From Nesterenkonia sp. (GTDB lineage Bacteria > Actinomycetota > Actinomycetes > Actinomycetales > Micrococcaceae): a stretch of 34,346 nucleotides of DNA. The first letter of the stretch is position 1. Each line of letters begins with the position of its first letter. Below, piece by piece: positions 16,287 through 26,120 of the stretch. The notes below the pieces were generated by a model. That model was given only the letters and a program-made list of their open reading frames with translations, had not been told where the DNA came from and did no database searches. The stretch is from assembly GCF_029265375.1 (NCBI RefSeq), contig NZ_JAJUJJ010000028.1, positions 1 to 34,346 of the forward strand, written 5' to 3'. The position numbers and the translations under genes are program-made.

Positions 16287-18119
16287 GTGACGATTCGTCT
16301 GTCCCATCTGTTCCTGCGCACCCTGCGTGACAATCCGGTGGACGCCGAGGTGGCAAGCCACCGGCTGCTGGTCCGCGCCGGCTACATCCGCCGGGCCGCT
16401 CCGGGCATCTACACCTGGCTGCCGCTGGGTCTGACGGTGCTGCGCCGGCTGGAGCAGATTGTGCGTGAGGAGATGGCCCGCATCGGCGCCCAGGAGGTCC
16501 ACTTCCCCGCCCTGCTGCCCAAAGAACCCTATGAGGCCAGTGGCCGGTGGGAGGAGTACGGCGACGGCATCTTCCGGGTGGGCGACCGCAGGGCCGAGGA
16601 GATAGAACCCGGTGTGCGCCGGCCGAACTATCTGCTGGCTCCCACGCATGAAGAGGTCTTCACACTGCTGGTGAAGGACCTGTACAACTCGTACAAGGAC
16701 CTGCCGCTGAGCATCTATCAGATCCAGACCAAGTACCGCGACGAGGCCCGGCCCCGCGCCGGCCTGCTGCGCGGGCGCGAGTTCATCATGAAGGACTCCT
16801 ACTCCTTCTGCCTCACTGAGGAGGACCAGCGCGCTGCCTATGACGCCCATCGTGAAGCCTATGTGCGGATCTTCGAGCGCCTGGGGCTGCCCGTGCTGCC
16901 GGTGGACGCCGTCTCCGGGGCCATGGGCGGCTCGGCCTCTGAGGAGTTCCTCTACCCCTGTGAGATCGGCGAGGACACATTTGTGGAGTCCCCCGGCGGC
17001 TACCGGGCCAATGTGGAAGCCGTCACCACCGTGGCGCCGGAGCCCATCGACTACACCGATCTGCCGCCGGCCGAGGTGCACCACACACCCGGCACGGACA
17101 CCATCGGGACCCTGGTGGAAGCGGCCAACGACCACCACGCGCGCAGCGACCGGCCGTGGACTGCCGCGGACACGCTGAAGAATGTGGTGGTCGCCGTCGT
17201 CTCCCCGGAGGGGCAGCGGCATGTGGTGGTCATCGGCGTCCCCGGAGACCGGGACGTGGACTTCAAGCGCACGGAGGCGACCATCGGCGCGAAGCTGGGC
17301 ATCGCCGGGGAGGTCTCCGTGGAGGCCGCAGAGACCACGGACTTCGCCAAGCACCCGAATCTGGTGCGCGGCTACATCGGCCCCGGCCTGTCCCTGGACG
17401 CCCCGCATCTGGGTGAGGACTCGGCCACCGGCATCCCCTATCTGGTGGACCCGCGGGTGGTTCCCGGCACCAGCTGGATCACCGGCGCCAATGAGCCCGA
17501 CCAGCACGTGTTCGGCCTGGTGGCCGGCCGCGACTTCACCTGGGACGGAACCATCGAGGCCTGCGCGGTGCGCGACGGCGACCCGGCACCGGACGGCTCG
17601 GGGCCGCTGACCACCCGCCGCGGCATCGAGATGGGGCATATCTTCATGCTCGGCACCAAGTACTCCGAGTCCCTGGGGCTGCAGGTGCTCGATGAGAACG
17701 GCAAGCTGAGCACGGTGACCATGGGCTCCTACGGCATCGGCGTCACCCGCGCCCTGGCCGCCCTGGTGGAGGCCAACCATGATGACAAGGGCATCATCTG
17801 GCCGGCCTCTGTGGCCCCGGCCGATGTGCACCTGGTGGCCACCGGCAAGGGCAGCGAGATCTATGAGGCCGCCGATCAGCTGGCCGCGGACCTGGAGCAG
17901 GCCGGGCTGAGCGTGATCTACGACGACCGCCCCAAGGTCTCCCCCGGCGTGAAGTTCGGCGACGCGGAGCTGCTGGGCGTGCCCACCATTGTGGTGGTCG
18001 GACGCGGCCTGGCGCAGGGCACCGTGGAGGTCAAGGACCGCCGCAGCGGTGAGGCCGAGCATGTGGAGCTGCCGCAGGCGGTGGAGCACCTGAAGGAGCG
18101 CGCCGCCTCGCTGCGCTGA
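16287..18119 (+). CDS. proS: Prolyl-tRNA synthetase (bacterial type with editing domain)
   Basis: 610 residues, class II aaRS. N-terminal [20 protein letters not shown] and [12 protein letters not shown] match bacterial ProRS. Motif 2 lies at about 155-174 ([20 protein letters not shown]). The INS editing domain, which removes misacylated Ala-tRNA, spans roughly 225-405. Motif 3 is [14 protein letters not shown] near 480. The anticodon-binding domain ends the protein ([19 protein letters not shown]). The enzyme charges tRNA-Pro. The start is GTG 16287 with GAAGTGAG about ten bases upstream; the frame extends upstream only through the tandem repeat. It converges with the lipoprotein gene. Confidence 0.97.
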   Translation: MTIRLSHLFLRTLRDNPVDAEVASHRLLVRAGYIRRAAPGIYTWLPLGLTVLRRLEQIVREEMARIGAQEVHFPALLPKEPYEASGRWEEYGDGIFRVGDRRAEEIEPGVRRPNYLLAPTHEEVFTLLVKDLYNSYKDLPLSIYQIQTKYRDEARPRAGLLRGREFIMKDSYSFCLTEEDQRAAYDAHREAYVRIFERLGLPVLPVDAVSGAMGGSASEEFLYPCEIGEDTFVESPGGYRANVEAVTTVAPEPIDYTDLPPAEVHHTPGTDTIGTLVEAANDHHARSDRPWTAADTLKNVVVAVVSPEGQRHVVVIGVPGDRDVDFKRTEATIGAKLGIAGEVSVEAAETTDFAKHPNLVRGYIGPGLSLDAPHLGEDSATGIPYLVDPRVVPGTSWITGANEPDQHVFGLVAGRDFTWDGTIEACAVRDGDPAPDGSGPLTTRRGIEMGHIFMLGTKYSESLGLQVLDENGKLSTVTMGSYGIGVTRALAALVEANHDDKGIIWPASVAPADVHLVATGKGSEIYEAADQLAADLEQAGLSVIYDDRPKVSPGVKFGDAELLGVPTIVVVGRGLAQGTVEVKDRRSGEAEHVELPQAVEHLKERAASLR

Positions 18120-18198
18120 GCACCGACGACGACGGCTGGGCGGCTCAGCCCTCGTCCGTCTCGGAGCTGTCCGGGTCGGATTCCTCGGAGGAGCTCTC

Positions 18199-19056
18199 CT
18201 AAGAGTCCGCCTCGGAGTCCTCTTCTGAGCCGTCGTCGTCCTCGTCGTCTTCGTCGTCGTCCGGCTCGGGTTCTGGTGCCACGATCTCCTCGCCCACCAG
18301 CTCGGAGAGCACCCGCGCGGCTTCAGCCTCCAGCTCTACGGCCAGCTCCTCCGCCTCGTCCTTATCCATGGGATCCTCCACGGATTCGGCGGTTCCCACC
18401 ACGGTGGAGGAGTGGCGCAGCACCACCGCCACGTCCCGCTGCAGCCCGTCCTCGGACTCGGTCAGCCGCCGGACGGCTAAGGCGTCCTCCGCTCCGGAGC
18501 GGATCTCGAGCTCCTCGATGGTGGTCTCCGCCTCCACCTGGTTCTCCTCCAGCTCGCGGATGATGGTGTGCTCCTCGCAGCGCTCCACGCCGTCGGCCTC
18601 GTTCTGCACATACAGCTGGGCGGCCTCGGCGTCCTCGAAGCTGTGCACGGCGGTGCGGCGGCTGCCGTTCTCAGCGATGGCCGCGAGCGCGCCGGTGGGC
18701 ACCGGCAGGGCGGAGGCGGTGACGAAGGCCTTGCAGTCGGTGGGTGCGACCTGCAGCTTCTGCAGCTCCCGGTTGATGTCCCGCAGGGAGGACCACCAGT
18801 CGTCGGTATCGGTGATGGTGGCGTCCTCGATCACAGTCTCCAGTGCGCTGCGCATCTCATCGTGGGAGTGCTGGCTGCCGGCGGGCTCGGGGGCACGGGC
18901 CTGGGCCCCGGCCATGCCGCCGCCGGCGGGTCCGCCGCCAGCCTGCTGCTGGGCCGGATCCTGGTCCACCGGTTCGGAGCAGGAGGAGACCAGCAGCGTC
19001 AGGGCGAAGGCGGAGGCGCTCGCCGCCAGGGCGAGGGCGGAGGTGCGGGATGTCAT
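18199..19056 (-). CDS. Putative secreted lipoprotein with acidic C-terminal tail
   Basis: 285 residues. The N-terminus is a lipoprotein signal: a hydrophobic run then LLVSSC, with the lipid-modified Cys at residue 26. A Gly/Ala/Pro/Gln-rich linker follows. The body includes a helical region (ALETVIEDATI..., DINRELQKL), a segment with paired cysteines (DCK and RCEEH), and Glu-rich helices. The end is almost pure Asp/Glu/Ser. The fold is not recognised; a sensor-like or PknH-type extracellular domain is possible (two cysteines, VLRHSSTVVG and a following strand) but not proven. ATG 19056 is chosen because it opens the signal peptide; CATACT lies seven bases upstream. The stop is a TAG after which the same frame stays acidic for 17 codons (see findings). 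Confidence 0.75.
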   Translation of the reverse strand: MTSRTSALALAASASAFALTLLVSSCSEPVDQDPAQQQAGGGPAGGGMAGAQARAPEPAGSQHSHDEMRSALETVIEDATITDTDDWWSSLRDINRELQKLQVAPTDCKAFVTASALPVPTGALAAIAENGSRRTAVHSFEDAEAAQLYVQNEADGVERCEEHTIIRELEENQVEAETTIEELEIRSGAEDALAVRRLTESEDGLQRDVAVVLRHSSTVVGTAESVEDPMDKDEAEELAVELEAEAARVLSELVGEEIVAPEPEPDDDEDDEDDDGSEEDSEADS

Positions 19057-19219
19057 CGTCTTCAGTATGGCGCTGCGGACCGGCTCCAACTGGGCGCACT
19101 CGCCGAGCGCAGCAGACTCTGCTCTGCGCAGTGCAGTACTCCCGCACCCCATAGCGGCGGCCCCGCGCTGCTCTGCTCACGGGCCGCGGCCCCTCCTGGC
19201 GTCCGATGCGATTCAGCGC

Positions 19220-20050
19220 TCAGAACAGGACTGTGGTGTAGGTGCCGCTGCGCTGGAAGCCGACGCGCTCATAGGTACGGATGGCGGGGGTGTTGTAGCT
19301 GTTGACATACAGGCTCACCCGCGGCGCCAGCTTCAGGCCGTAGGCGACGACGGCGGCCATGCCGGGTGCGGCCAGGCCCCGGCCGCGCCAGGCGGGGTGG
19401 ACCCACACGCCCTGGACTTGGACGGCTTCTTCGGTCACCGCGCCGAACTCGGCCTTGAAGACGATCTGCCGGGTATCAGGGTCCACTTTGATCAGCGAGT
19501 GGCCGGCTTCGATCAGTTCACGCACGCGCTGCCGGTACTGGGCCGCGCCGTGCTGGTACGGGGAGAATCCGAGCTCTTCGGTGAACATGGCCGCGCAGGC
19601 GCGTTCCACGGGGTCGAACTCCTCGATCCGGGAGCGCCGGACACCGGGCAGCGGGTCCACCTCAGCGGAGGGGGCGTCGGTGAACATCAGCGGCTGGGCG
19701 TCGCGGACCTCGCGGTGGTTGGCCCATCCGGTGGCCCGGTGCAGGGCGAGCACCGGTTCGCTGCGCCCATAGATGGAGGAGACTCTGCGCCGCAGGGCCC
19801 GCAGCGCCGCGCCGAAGAGCTCCCCGGCTTCCGCGTCGGCGGCCACCGGAATGATGTTCGAGCCCAACCAGCAGGCGCTGTCCAGCCCCTCGGCGCCGTC
19901 GATGCCCAGCAGCAATGCGCCGTTGCGGCCCTTGCCCGGTGCCGCGGTCCCGCGGTTGCGCACCGCCGCGGCGGCCGAGACGTGGGCCACCGGGTCGCTG
20001 CGGAGCAGGCTCCACACCGCGGGGGTGTCGGCGTGGGTGAGCACGCGCAC
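19220..20050 (-). CDS. GNAT N-acetyltransferase, DUF4081-type
   Basis: 276 residues. The C-terminal GNAT domain shows VWVHPAWRGRGLAAPGMAAV, with the RGRGLA acetyl-CoA loop, and NSYNTPAIRTYERVGF. The N-terminal half matches the DUF4081 region that precedes the GNAT fold in the actinobacterial protein encoded next to ispG (M. tuberculosis Rv2867c is the synteny match). The substrate is unknown. The start is GTG 20050, with GGCGGGG just before it; the open frame continues into ispG but out of any supported start. It lies 37 bases after the ispG stop, likely the same transcript. Confidence 0.85.
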   Translation of the reverse strand: MRVLTHADTPAVWSLLRSDPVAHVSAAAAVRNRGTAAPGKGRNGALLLGIDGAEGLDSACWLGSNIIPVAADAEAGELFGAALRALRRRVSSIYGRSEPVLALHRATGWANHREVRDAQPLMFTDAPSAEVDPLPGVRRSRIEEFDPVERACAAMFTEELGFSPYQHGAAQYRQRVRELIEAGHSLIKVDPDTRQIVFKAEFGAVTEEAVQVQGVWVHPAWRGRGLAAPGMAAVVAYGLKLAPRVSLYVNSYNTPAIRTYERVGFQRSGTYTTVLF

Positions 20051-20087
20051 GGCCCCGCCGGTGGCCCGCTCGACGCGGGACTGGGGG

Positions 20088-21266
20088 CTAGCTGACGGAG
20101 ACCACAGGGGCACCACCGGAGGGGGCATCCTCTCCTTCGGCGTCGAGCCCCATCTCTTCGGCCAGTCGGTTGGCCTCGGCGATGAGGGTTTCGACGATCT
20201 GGTCCTCGGGCACGGTCTTGATGACCTCACCCTTGACGAAGATCTGCCCCTTTCCGTTGCCCGATGCCACGCCCAGGTCGGCGTCGCGGGCCTCGCCGGG
20301 CCCGTTGACTACGCAGCCCATCACCGCCACGCGCAGGGGGACCTCCATGCCCTCCAGTCCGGCGGTGACCTCATCGGCCAGGGTGTAGACGTCCACCTGG
20401 GCGCGTCCGCAGGAGGGGCAGGAGACGATCTCCAGCTTCCGCGGCCGCAGGTTCAGCGACTCCAGGATCTGGTTGCCGACTTTGACCTCCTCGGCCGGTG
20501 GGGCTGAGAGGCTGACACGGATGGTGTCGCCGATGCCCTTGGACAGCAGCGCGCCGAAGGCGGTGGCCGACTTGATAGTGCCCTGGAAGGCGGGGCCGGC
20601 CTCGGTCACGCCCAGGTGCAGGGGCCAATCGCCGCGCTCGGCGAGCATCTCATAGGCCTGCACCATGATCACCGGGTCGTGGTGCTTGACGCTGATCTTG
20701 AAGTCGTGGAAGTCGTGCTCCTCGAACAGGGAGGCTTCCCAGACGGCGGATTCCACCAGGGCCTCCGGGGTGGCCTTGCCGTATTTGTCCATCAGCCGCT
20801 TGTCCAGTGAGCCGGCGTTGACACCGATGCGCAGGCTCACGCCGTGGTCGGAGGCCATTTTGGCGATCTCGCCGACCTGGTCGTCGAATTTGCGGATGTT
20901 GCCGGGGTTGACCCGCACCGCCCCGCAGCCGGCTTCGATGGCGGCGTAAACATACTTGGGCTGGAAGTGGATATCGGCGATCACCGGGATCTGAGACTTC
21001 TTGGCGATGATCGGCAGCGCCTGCGCGTCCTTGTCAGTGGGGCAGGCGACCCGCACAATATCACAGCCGGAGGCGGTCAGCTCCGCGATCTGCTGCAGCG
21101 TGGCGTTGATGTCATGGGTCTTGGTGGTGGTCATCGACTGGACCGAAATGGGGTGGTCGCTGCCGACGCCGACCGAGCCGACCTGGAAGTTGCGGGTCTT
21201 CCGCCGGAGCGCCAGGACCGGCGGCGGCTCCTTGACAGTGGGCATGCCGAGATTGATGGCAGTCAT
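20088..21266 (-). CDS. ispG: 4-hydroxy-3-methylbut-2-enyl diphosphate synthase (flavodoxin/ferredoxin)
   Basis: 392 residues. IspG (GcpE) converts MEcPP to HMBPP, the sixth step of the MEP isoprenoid pathway, using a [4Fe-4S] cluster. Cluster ligands are visible as Cys283 and Cys286 (SCPSCGR), Cys318 ([10 protein letters not shown]) and Glu325. The N-terminal TIM barrel carries [12 protein letters not shown] and ADIHFQP. The C-terminal tail is acidic and Gly/Pro rich. dxr, two genes upstream, serves the same pathway. ATG 21266 has no ribosome site; TACACT ends six bases upstream, so a separate leaderless transcript is likely in addition to read-through from rseP. Confidence 0.98.
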   Translation of the reverse strand: MTAINLGMPTVKEPPPVLALRRKTRNFQVGSVGVGSDHPISVQSMTTTKTHDINATLQQIAELTASGCDIVRVACPTDKDAQALPIIAKKSQIPVIADIHFQPKYVYAAIEAGCGAVRVNPGNIRKFDDQVGEIAKMASDHGVSLRIGVNAGSLDKRLMDKYGKATPEALVESAVWEASLFEEHDFHDFKISVKHHDPVIMVQAYEMLAERGDWPLHLGVTEAGPAFQGTIKSATAFGALLSKGIGDTIRVSLSAPPAEEVKVGNQILESLNLRPRKLEIVSCPSCGRAQVDVYTLADEVTAGLEGMEVPLRVAVMGCVVNGPGEARDADLGVASGNGKGQIFVKGEVIKTVPEDQIVETLIAEANRLAEEMGLDAEGEDAPSGGAPVVSVS

Positions 21267-21272
21267 GGTTCC

Positions 21273-21278
21273 AGTGTA
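21273..21278 (-). promoter_or_regulatory. -10 element TACACT, leaderless configuration for ispG
   Basis: On the minus strand TACACT is followed by GGAACC and then the ispG ATG. TAnnnT at six bases suggests transcription starts at the start codon. No convincing -35. Confidence 0.5.
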
Positions 21279-21349
21279 GTCGGCGTTCCCTCTCCGCTCT
21301 TCCGCCGGGTGGTGGTGGGTCAGCGCGGAGCGCAGGCGGGACTCGGCGG

Positions 21350-22912
21350 CTATTCGAACAGGCGGATGGGGTTGACGATGTCGGCGAAGATCAGCATCGC
21401 GCCCATAGCGATCAGCAGCACTGCCACCGCATAGGTCAGCGGCAGCAGCTTCGATATGTCGAAGGGCCCCGGATCCGGCTTACCCCGCAGCTTGGCCCAC
21501 CGGCGGCGCAGCGCCTCATAGAGCGCCCCCGCCACATGTCCCCCATCCAGGGGCAGCAGCGGAATGAGGTTGAACACCATCAGCGCCACGTTGACCGCGG
21601 CCACCATGGACATCAGGGAGGCGAACCGCGATCCCATCGGAATCTCCTCCTGCGCGGAGAGCTCGCCGGCGATCCGGCCCACACCGACCACGGACATCGG
21701 CCCGTCGGGGTCGCGTTCGGCCCCGGTGAAGGTGGAGACGGCGACGTCGTACATCCTCACCGGCAGGGTCATCACCACCGAGCCCACCGCTTTGGTCTGC
21801 TCCCAGACCAGCGGCCCGGCTTCCCACGGAGGCTGGCGCTGCAGCTCGACCGTCGCACCCATACCGATGAAGCCCACCGGCTCGGTCACCAGGTTCCCGC
21901 CGGCATCGCGCACCGCACGGCCCAACCCATCCACCACCGGGCGTTCGGTCTCGATGGGCGTCAGCGTGGCGGTGTGCTGCTGGCCATCCCGCTCATAGGT
22001 GATCTGCTGCGGCTGACCCGCCGAGGCGCGGATCAGCTCTGTCAGCTCGTCCCACTCCTGCACCGGTTGACCGCCGAAGGCGATCACGGTGTCCCCGGGA
22101 CGCAGCCCGGCTTCATAGGCCGGGCCGGGCGGGTCAGCGTCGGTGCACTGGCGGGTGGGGTCGGCGGCGTCGCCGTCTCCGGCATCGCCGCCAGCCTGCT
22201 CGGCGGCCACGCTGGTCACGCATTCGTAGACCTCGGCGACTTCGGTGGTGGGTGTATTGGTGCCGTGGAGGGAGATGGTCCCGGCGGTCAGGGCCAGGGC
22301 CAGCAGCCCGTTCATCGCTGGGCCGCCGAGCATAATGATGATCTTCTTCCAGGTGGCCAGCCGGTAGAACATGCGCTGCTGGTCACCGGGCTGCATCTCC
22401 TCGGCGGCGACTTCCCGGGCGTCCTCGGACATCTGCTGGAAGATGCCGGTGGAGTGGGAGGCCACTGTGGCTCGGGTCTGCGGCTTCTCCGGCTGCCCGG
22501 GCGTCTCTGGGGCGGCGTACTGCTGGCCGATCTCGCGCAGATAGGGGTCCGTGGGCGGGCCGGTCTGCTCGTCCTCGGCGAGCTGCGCGGCGTCGGGGGC
22601 AGCGCCGTCGGGGGCAGCACCGTTGCGCCGGTCAGAAGCGCCCGCGCCGTCGTCGTTCTGCTGCGTCTCCTCCGGCGGCGGATACATGCCGATCATGGCG
22701 ATGTAGCCGCCCAGCGGCACCGCCTTGACCCCGTACTCGGTCTCGCCGCGGCGGCGCGAGAACAGGGTGGGGCCGAAGCCGATCATGTACTGGGTGACCC
22801 GCACATTGAACAGCTTGGCCGGCAGCAGGTGCCCCACCTCATGCAGAGCGATGGAGAGAATGATCCCCACCAGGATGATCAGAATCCCGCCGCCCATCAG
22901 CACCGCAGTCAC
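21350..22912 (-). CDS. rseP: RseP/Rip1-family site-2 intramembrane metalloprotease
   Basis: 520 residues. The HExxH zinc site is at residues 24-28 (ALHEVGHLL) in the first membrane helix, and the C-terminal [13 protein letters not shown] supplies the third zinc ligand and the conserved Asp. A PDZ domain with [18 protein letters not shown] lies in the extracytoplasmic part. Rip1 homologues cut membrane anti-sigma factors and other substrates. A hydrophilic insertion from about residue 78 to 150, rich in Asp, Ala, Gly, Pro and Gln, extends the first loop far beyond the E. coli enzyme. The start GTG 22912 overlaps the dxr stop (GTGA); ATG 22897 is the alternative. Gene order dxr-rip1-ispG matches M. 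tuberculosis. Confidence 0.94.
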   Translation of the reverse strand: MTAVLMGGGILIILVGIILSIALHEVGHLLPAKLFNVRVTQYMIGFGPTLFSRRRGETEYGVKAVPLGGYIAMIGMYPPPEETQQNDDGAGASDRRNGAAPDGAAPDAAQLAEDEQTGPPTDPYLREIGQQYAAPETPGQPEKPQTRATVASHSTGIFQQMSEDAREVAAEEMQPGDQQRMFYRLATWKKIIIMLGGPAMNGLLALALTAGTISLHGTNTPTTEVAEVYECVTSVAAEQAGGDAGDGDAADPTRQCTDADPPGPAYEAGLRPGDTVIAFGGQPVQEWDELTELIRASAGQPQQITYERDGQQHTATLTPIETERPVVDGLGRAVRDAGGNLVTEPVGFIGMGATVELQRQPPWEAGPLVWEQTKAVGSVVMTLPVRMYDVAVSTFTGAERDPDGPMSVVGVGRIAGELSAQEEIPMGSRFASLMSMVAAVNVALMVFNLIPLLPLDGGHVAGALYEALRRRWAKLRGKPDPGPFDISKLLPLTYAVAVLLIAMGAMLIFADIVNPIRLFE

Positions 22913-24282
22913 CTCACCACCCCCGGCGCTGCGGCGATGCGCTGCTCGGCGGCCCGCCGCGCCCATTCCTCAGCCTCAAGCACGGTGCCCAGATCCGCCT
23001 GCCCGCCGCTGGTGCCGGTGTGGGCGGCCAGCACCTCCTCCACAGTGGCCAGGATCCCGGTGAACGGCAGCCTGCCGGCGTGGAATGCGGTCACGGCCTC
23101 CTCATTGGCGGCGTTGTAGACGGCCATATGGGTCGCCGAGGCGGCGGCGGCCTGTTTGGCCAGACGCACCGCGGGGAACGCGGAGTGGTCCAGCGGCTGG
23201 AACTCCCAGCTCATGGCGTGGGTCCAGTCGATGGGGGTGTCCACCTGATCCAGCCGGTGCGGCCAGCTGAGTCCGAGCGCGATCGGCACCAGCATGCGCG
23301 GTGGGCCGGCCTGGGCGATGGTGGAGCCGTCCACAAACTCCACCAGCGAGTGGATGTACTGCTGAGGGTGGATGACGGTCTCAATATCGGTCAGCGGCAC
23401 GTCGAAGAGCAGATGGGCCTCGATGACCTCCAGGGCCTTATTCACCATAGTGGCCGAGTTGGTGGTGACCATCAGCCCCATGGCGAAGTTAGGGTGCTTC
23501 AGCGCCTGCTCCGGTGTGACGGCGGCCAGCTGCTCTCCGGCCCAGCCGCGGAACGGCCCGCCGGAGGCGGTGAGGATCAGCCTGCTGACCTCGCTGCCGC
23601 CGTCGAGCTGGGCTGCTCCCGGGGCGGGCAGGGCGCACAGTCCCCGCTGGTGCCGGCCGGAGGCCAGGGCCTGGGCGAGCGCGGAGTGCTCGGAGTCCAC
23701 CGGCACAATCTGGCCGGGCCGCTGCACCGCGTCGCGGACCAGGGCGCCGCCGACCACCAGTGACTCCTTATTCGCCAGCGCCAGAGTGGCTCCGGAGGCC
23801 AGCGCCGCCAGCGTGGGCTGCAGGCCGATGGAACCGGTCATGGCATTGAGTACGACGTCGGCTCCGGACTCGGCTGCGATCTGCTGGGCGGCCTCGGGGC
23901 CGGTGAGCACTGTGGGTCCCCGGCGGCCGAGCAGCTGCCCGGCGTCGTCGTCGCGGGTGCCGGTGCCGCCGTCGCCGGTGATCGGCTCTGTGTCCTCCAG
24001 TGCGCCGCGCAGCTGCCTGGCGGCGTCGTCGTCGCGGATTCCCACCAGCCCCGGGGTGAACTGCCGGACCTGCTCGGTCAGCAGAGCGACGTTGGATCCG
24101 GCGCAGAGCGCGACGACGTCGAAAGACTCCGGATGCGCGGCGATGACCTCCAGCGCCTGGGTGCCGATGGAGCCGGTGGAGCCCAGGATCGCCACGCGGC
24201 GCGGCACCTCGGGCGGATCAGCTTCCGAGGTGATGTCAGCGGCCGGACAGGCGGCAGCAGGCAGAGCGGGCATGAGCCCCAT
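22909..24282 (-). CDS. dxr: 1-deoxy-D-xylulose 5-phosphate reductoisomerase
   Basis: 457 residues. Dxr catalyses the committed step of the MEP pathway, DXP to MEP with NADPH. The NADPH loop GSTGSIG is at 34-40; ALANKESLVVGG, PVDSEHSALAQAL (metal-binding Asp and Glu) and the substrate loop TASGGPFRG are all present, as is a C-terminal domain with NAANEEAVTAFHAGRLPF. Two extra loops relative to E. coli are visible, around DTEPITGDGGTGTRDDDAG and GRHQRGLCALPAPG. ATG 24282 is used here; ATG 24273 is equally possible, because AATAAT ends seven bases before it and would give a leaderless mRNA. The N-terminal extension of about 28 residues before the nucleotide fold is not conserved. Confidence 0.95.
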   Translation of the reverse strand: MGLMPALPAAACPAADITSEADPPEVPRRVAILGSTGSIGTQALEVIAAHPESFDVVALCAGSNVALLTEQVRQFTPGLVGIRDDDAARQLRGALEDTEPITGDGGTGTRDDDAGQLLGRRGPTVLTGPEAAQQIAAESGADVVLNAMTGSIGLQPTLAALASGATLALANKESLVVGGALVRDAVQRPGQIVPVDSEHSALAQALASGRHQRGLCALPAPGAAQLDGGSEVSRLILTASGGPFRGWAGEQLAAVTPEQALKHPNFAMGLMVTTNSATMVNKALEVIEAHLLFDVPLTDIETVIHPQQYIHSLVEFVDGSTIAQAGPPRMLVPIALGLSWPHRLDQVDTPIDWTHAMSWEFQPLDHSAFPAVRLAKQAAAASATHMAVYNAANEEAVTAFHAGRLPFTGILATVEEVLAAHTGTSGGQADLGTVLEAEEWARRAAEQRIAAAPGVVR

Positions 24283-24286
24283 TATT
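24281..24286 (-). promoter_or_regulatory. Candidate dxr -10 (AATAAT)
   Basis: AATAAT matches five of six -10 consensus positions. It overlaps the first ATG of dxr and ends seven bases before the second (24273), which would then be the start of a leaderless mRNA. Confidence 0.4.
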
Positions 24287-24391
24287 GCCGCTCAGCCCCT
24301 GCGGCCAAACTCCGCGCGTCTGCGAGCAGGTAGGCTGGATGCACCCCAGACACGCCGTTTCGGCCGGACGCCGAGGACTAAGGAGCCATCC

Positions 24392-24862
24392 ATGGAGATC
24401 ACTCTGCGCGACGTTCAGGAGGCGGACCTGGACCAGTTCTTCGCTTTCCAGCAGGACGCCGACGCCGCCCATATGGCGGGCTTCGCGCCGACCAATCCGA
24501 AGGACCGCACCATCTTCGACCACCACTGGGGCGAGCTGCTCAATGACGAGAACTCCCTGGTGCGCACTATCGACGTCGACGGTCAGGCGGCCGGCTCCAT
24601 CGCCGTCTTCCGGGACGGCGATATGCATGAGGTGATGTTCTGGACTGATAAGCAATTCTGGGGCCAGGGCATCACCACCACGGCGATGGACCAGTTCCTC
24701 TCCGAGTTCACCCAGCGGCCGCTGCAGGCCCGTGTAGTGGTGGACAACGGCGGCTCGCTGAAGATTCTTGAATCGCGCGGCTTCCGGGAGGTCGGGGAAG
24801 AGCAGGTGTTCTCCAACGCCCGGGCCGAGGTGGTCACCGAGAAGATCCTGCAGCTGGACTGA
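24392..24862 (+). CDS. GNAT family N-acetyltransferase
   Basis: 156 residues of a RimJ/RimL-like GNAT protein. The opening MEITLRDVQEADLDQFFAFQ is the usual first strand and helix. The acetyl-CoA loop is FWGQGITTTAMDQFL, and the C-terminal NGGSLKILESRGFREVG closes the fold. Substrate unknown; relatives acetylate small molecules or protein N-termini. ATG 24392 follows AAGGAG with seven bases between, which fixes the start. It is divergent from dxr and followed by a gap of 174 bases with no clear gene. Confidence 0.9.
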   Translation: MEITLRDVQEADLDQFFAFQQDADAAHMAGFAPTNPKDRTIFDHHWGELLNDENSLVRTIDVDGQAAGSIAVFRDGDMHEVMFWTDKQFWGQGITTTAMDQFLSEFTQRPLQARVVVDNGGSLKILESRGFREVGEEQVFSNARAEVVTEKILQLD

Positions 24863-25023
24863 GCTCCGGCCGGCTCACTCCTCCGCATCGCGTTCGGCCA
24901 GCGGGAAGGCCGCGATATGCACCCGCACCCGCCGCCGGTGCGCCAGCGCGACGTCAACTCTCTGGTCATCTCCAAGGAGGAATGATCCAACCCGTTCCGC
25001 GCTGTGAGCGGAATCACCCCTGA

Positions 25024-25029
25024 TAGCTT
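25024..25029 (+). promoter_or_regulatory. -10 element TAGCTT for the oxidoreductase gene
   Basis: TAGCTT lies seven bases before ATG 25037. A GGAG is only one base from the ATG and so is too close to serve as a ribosome site, which supports a leaderless start. Confidence 0.4.
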
Positions 25030-25036
25030 GTGGAGT

Positions 25037-26032
25037 ATGACTGAGCGAACACCACTGCGCTGGGGCATCCTCGCCACCGGCGGCATTGCCCGACTCTTCA
25101 CCAAAGACGCGCGCCTGGCCGGCCTGGATGTGGCCGCAGTCGGCTCCCGTTCGGCCCAGAGCGCGGAGGCCTTCGCCGCAGAGTTCGGCATCCCGCGTGC
25201 CTACGGTTCCTACCAGGAGCTGGCTACTGACGATGAGGTCGACATCGTCTATGTGGCCACCCCGCACCCAATGCATTTTGAGAACACCATGCTGGTGCTC
25301 GAGCACGGCAAGCATGCGCTGGTGGAGAAGCCGTTCACGATCAATCGGCGTGAGGCCGAGCAGCTGCGCGAGGCCGCCCGCAGCCGCGGCCTGCTGGTCA
25401 GCGAGGCGATGTGGACCCGGTACCTGCCGCATATGGTGCGCATTCGGGAGATCATCGCCTCCGGCGGCATCGGGGAGGTCAGGGCACTCTTCGCCGACCA
25501 TACCCAGCTCTTCGGCGAGGACCCCGAGCACCGGATCAACGCGCTGTCCCTGGGCGGCGGGGCGCTGCTGGATCTGGGCGTCTACCCGGTCTCCTTCGCC
25601 TGGGACATACTCGGCGCCCCCACCTCAGTGCAGGCCGCCGGACGGCTGGGCTCCACCGGCGCCGACACGGAGGTGGGTGCGGTGATGACCCATGCCTCCG
25701 GGGCGGTGTCCACGCTGCTGACCTCCTCCCGCGGCGCGGGGCCCAATACCGCCCACATCCTCGGCTCAGCCGGCCGGATCGACATCGACCGGATCTGGTA
25801 CACCTCTGCCGGCTTCACCCACTACGACCCCACTGGGGAGGTGGTGGAGCAGTACGTCTCCGATGTGCCGGGCCGGGGGATGCAGCTGCAGGCGATCGCG
25901 GCCGAGGAGTACGTGGCCGCCGGGCGGTTCGACGGCGAGCTGATCACCCTGGATGACTCGGTGGCGATCATGGGAACTCTGGACGAGATCCGCCGGCAGA
26001 TCGGGCTGCGCTACCCCGGCGAAGACGCCTGA
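25037..26032 (+). CDS. Gfo/Idh/MocA family NAD(P)-dependent oxidoreductase
   Basis: 331 residues. The N-terminal Rossmann fold begins LRWGILATGGIARLF with the GxxxGxxA nucleotide loop, and VDIVYVATPHPMH and LVEKPFTINRREA (the EKP motif) follow. The C-terminal alpha/beta domain includes GGGALLDLGVYPVSFA, a conserved GxxxDxGxY signature. Relatives are sugar or trans-dihydrodiol dehydrogenases; the substrate cannot be called here. The chosen ATG 25037 places the fold at the right distance; the frame is open 11 codons earlier. It stands alone between short gaps. Confidence 0.93.
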   Translation: MTERTPLRWGILATGGIARLFTKDARLAGLDVAAVGSRSAQSAEAFAAEFGIPRAYGSYQELATDDEVDIVYVATPHPMHFENTMLVLEHGKHALVEKPFTINRREAEQLREAARSRGLLVSEAMWTRYLPHMVRIREIIASGGIGEVRALFADHTQLFGEDPEHRINALSLGGGALLDLGVYPVSFAWDILGAPTSVQAAGRLGSTGADTEVGAVMTHASGAVSTLLTSSRGAGPNTAHILGSAGRIDIDRIWYTSAGFTHYDPTGEVVEQYVSDVPGRGMQLQAIAAEEYVAAGRFDGELITLDDSVAIMGTLDEIRRQIGLRYPGEDA

Positions 26033-26108
26033 GGCGCACCGCTCCGCCCCGGAGACGGCGTCCTCGCAGCGGCGGCCGGTGAGTCTTCCGCCGGGTGGCC
26101 CCAGCCGC

Positions 26109-26114
26109 TATTTT
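26109..26114 (+). promoter_or_regulatory. -10 element TATTTT, leaderless configuration for the ABM gene
   Basis: TATTTT lies exactly six bases before ATG 26121 with GGCCCC between. It stands out in a GC-rich surround. Confidence 0.5.
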
Positions 26115-26120
26115 GGCCCC

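Noticed and set aside
16125-18089. A 654-codon open frame opposite proS
   Set aside because: Antisense shadow; proS is complete on the plus strand with all motifs.
25004-25016. TGTGAGCGGAATCAC, resembling half of the E. coli lac operator
   Set aside because: Partial match, no LacI-family gene nearby, and the oxidoreductase is in an unrelated phylum; treated as chance.
24974-25023. AAGGAGG followed by ATG at 24982 and a 13-codon frame
   Set aside because: The ribosome site is one base from the ATG, too close to work, and the peptide shows nothing recognisable.
24875-25036. A minus-strand frame ending RRRVRVHIAAFPLAERDAEE
   Set aside because: Most of the frame is antisense to the oxidoreductase gene; the intergenic part alone has no start or ribosome site and no family resemblance.
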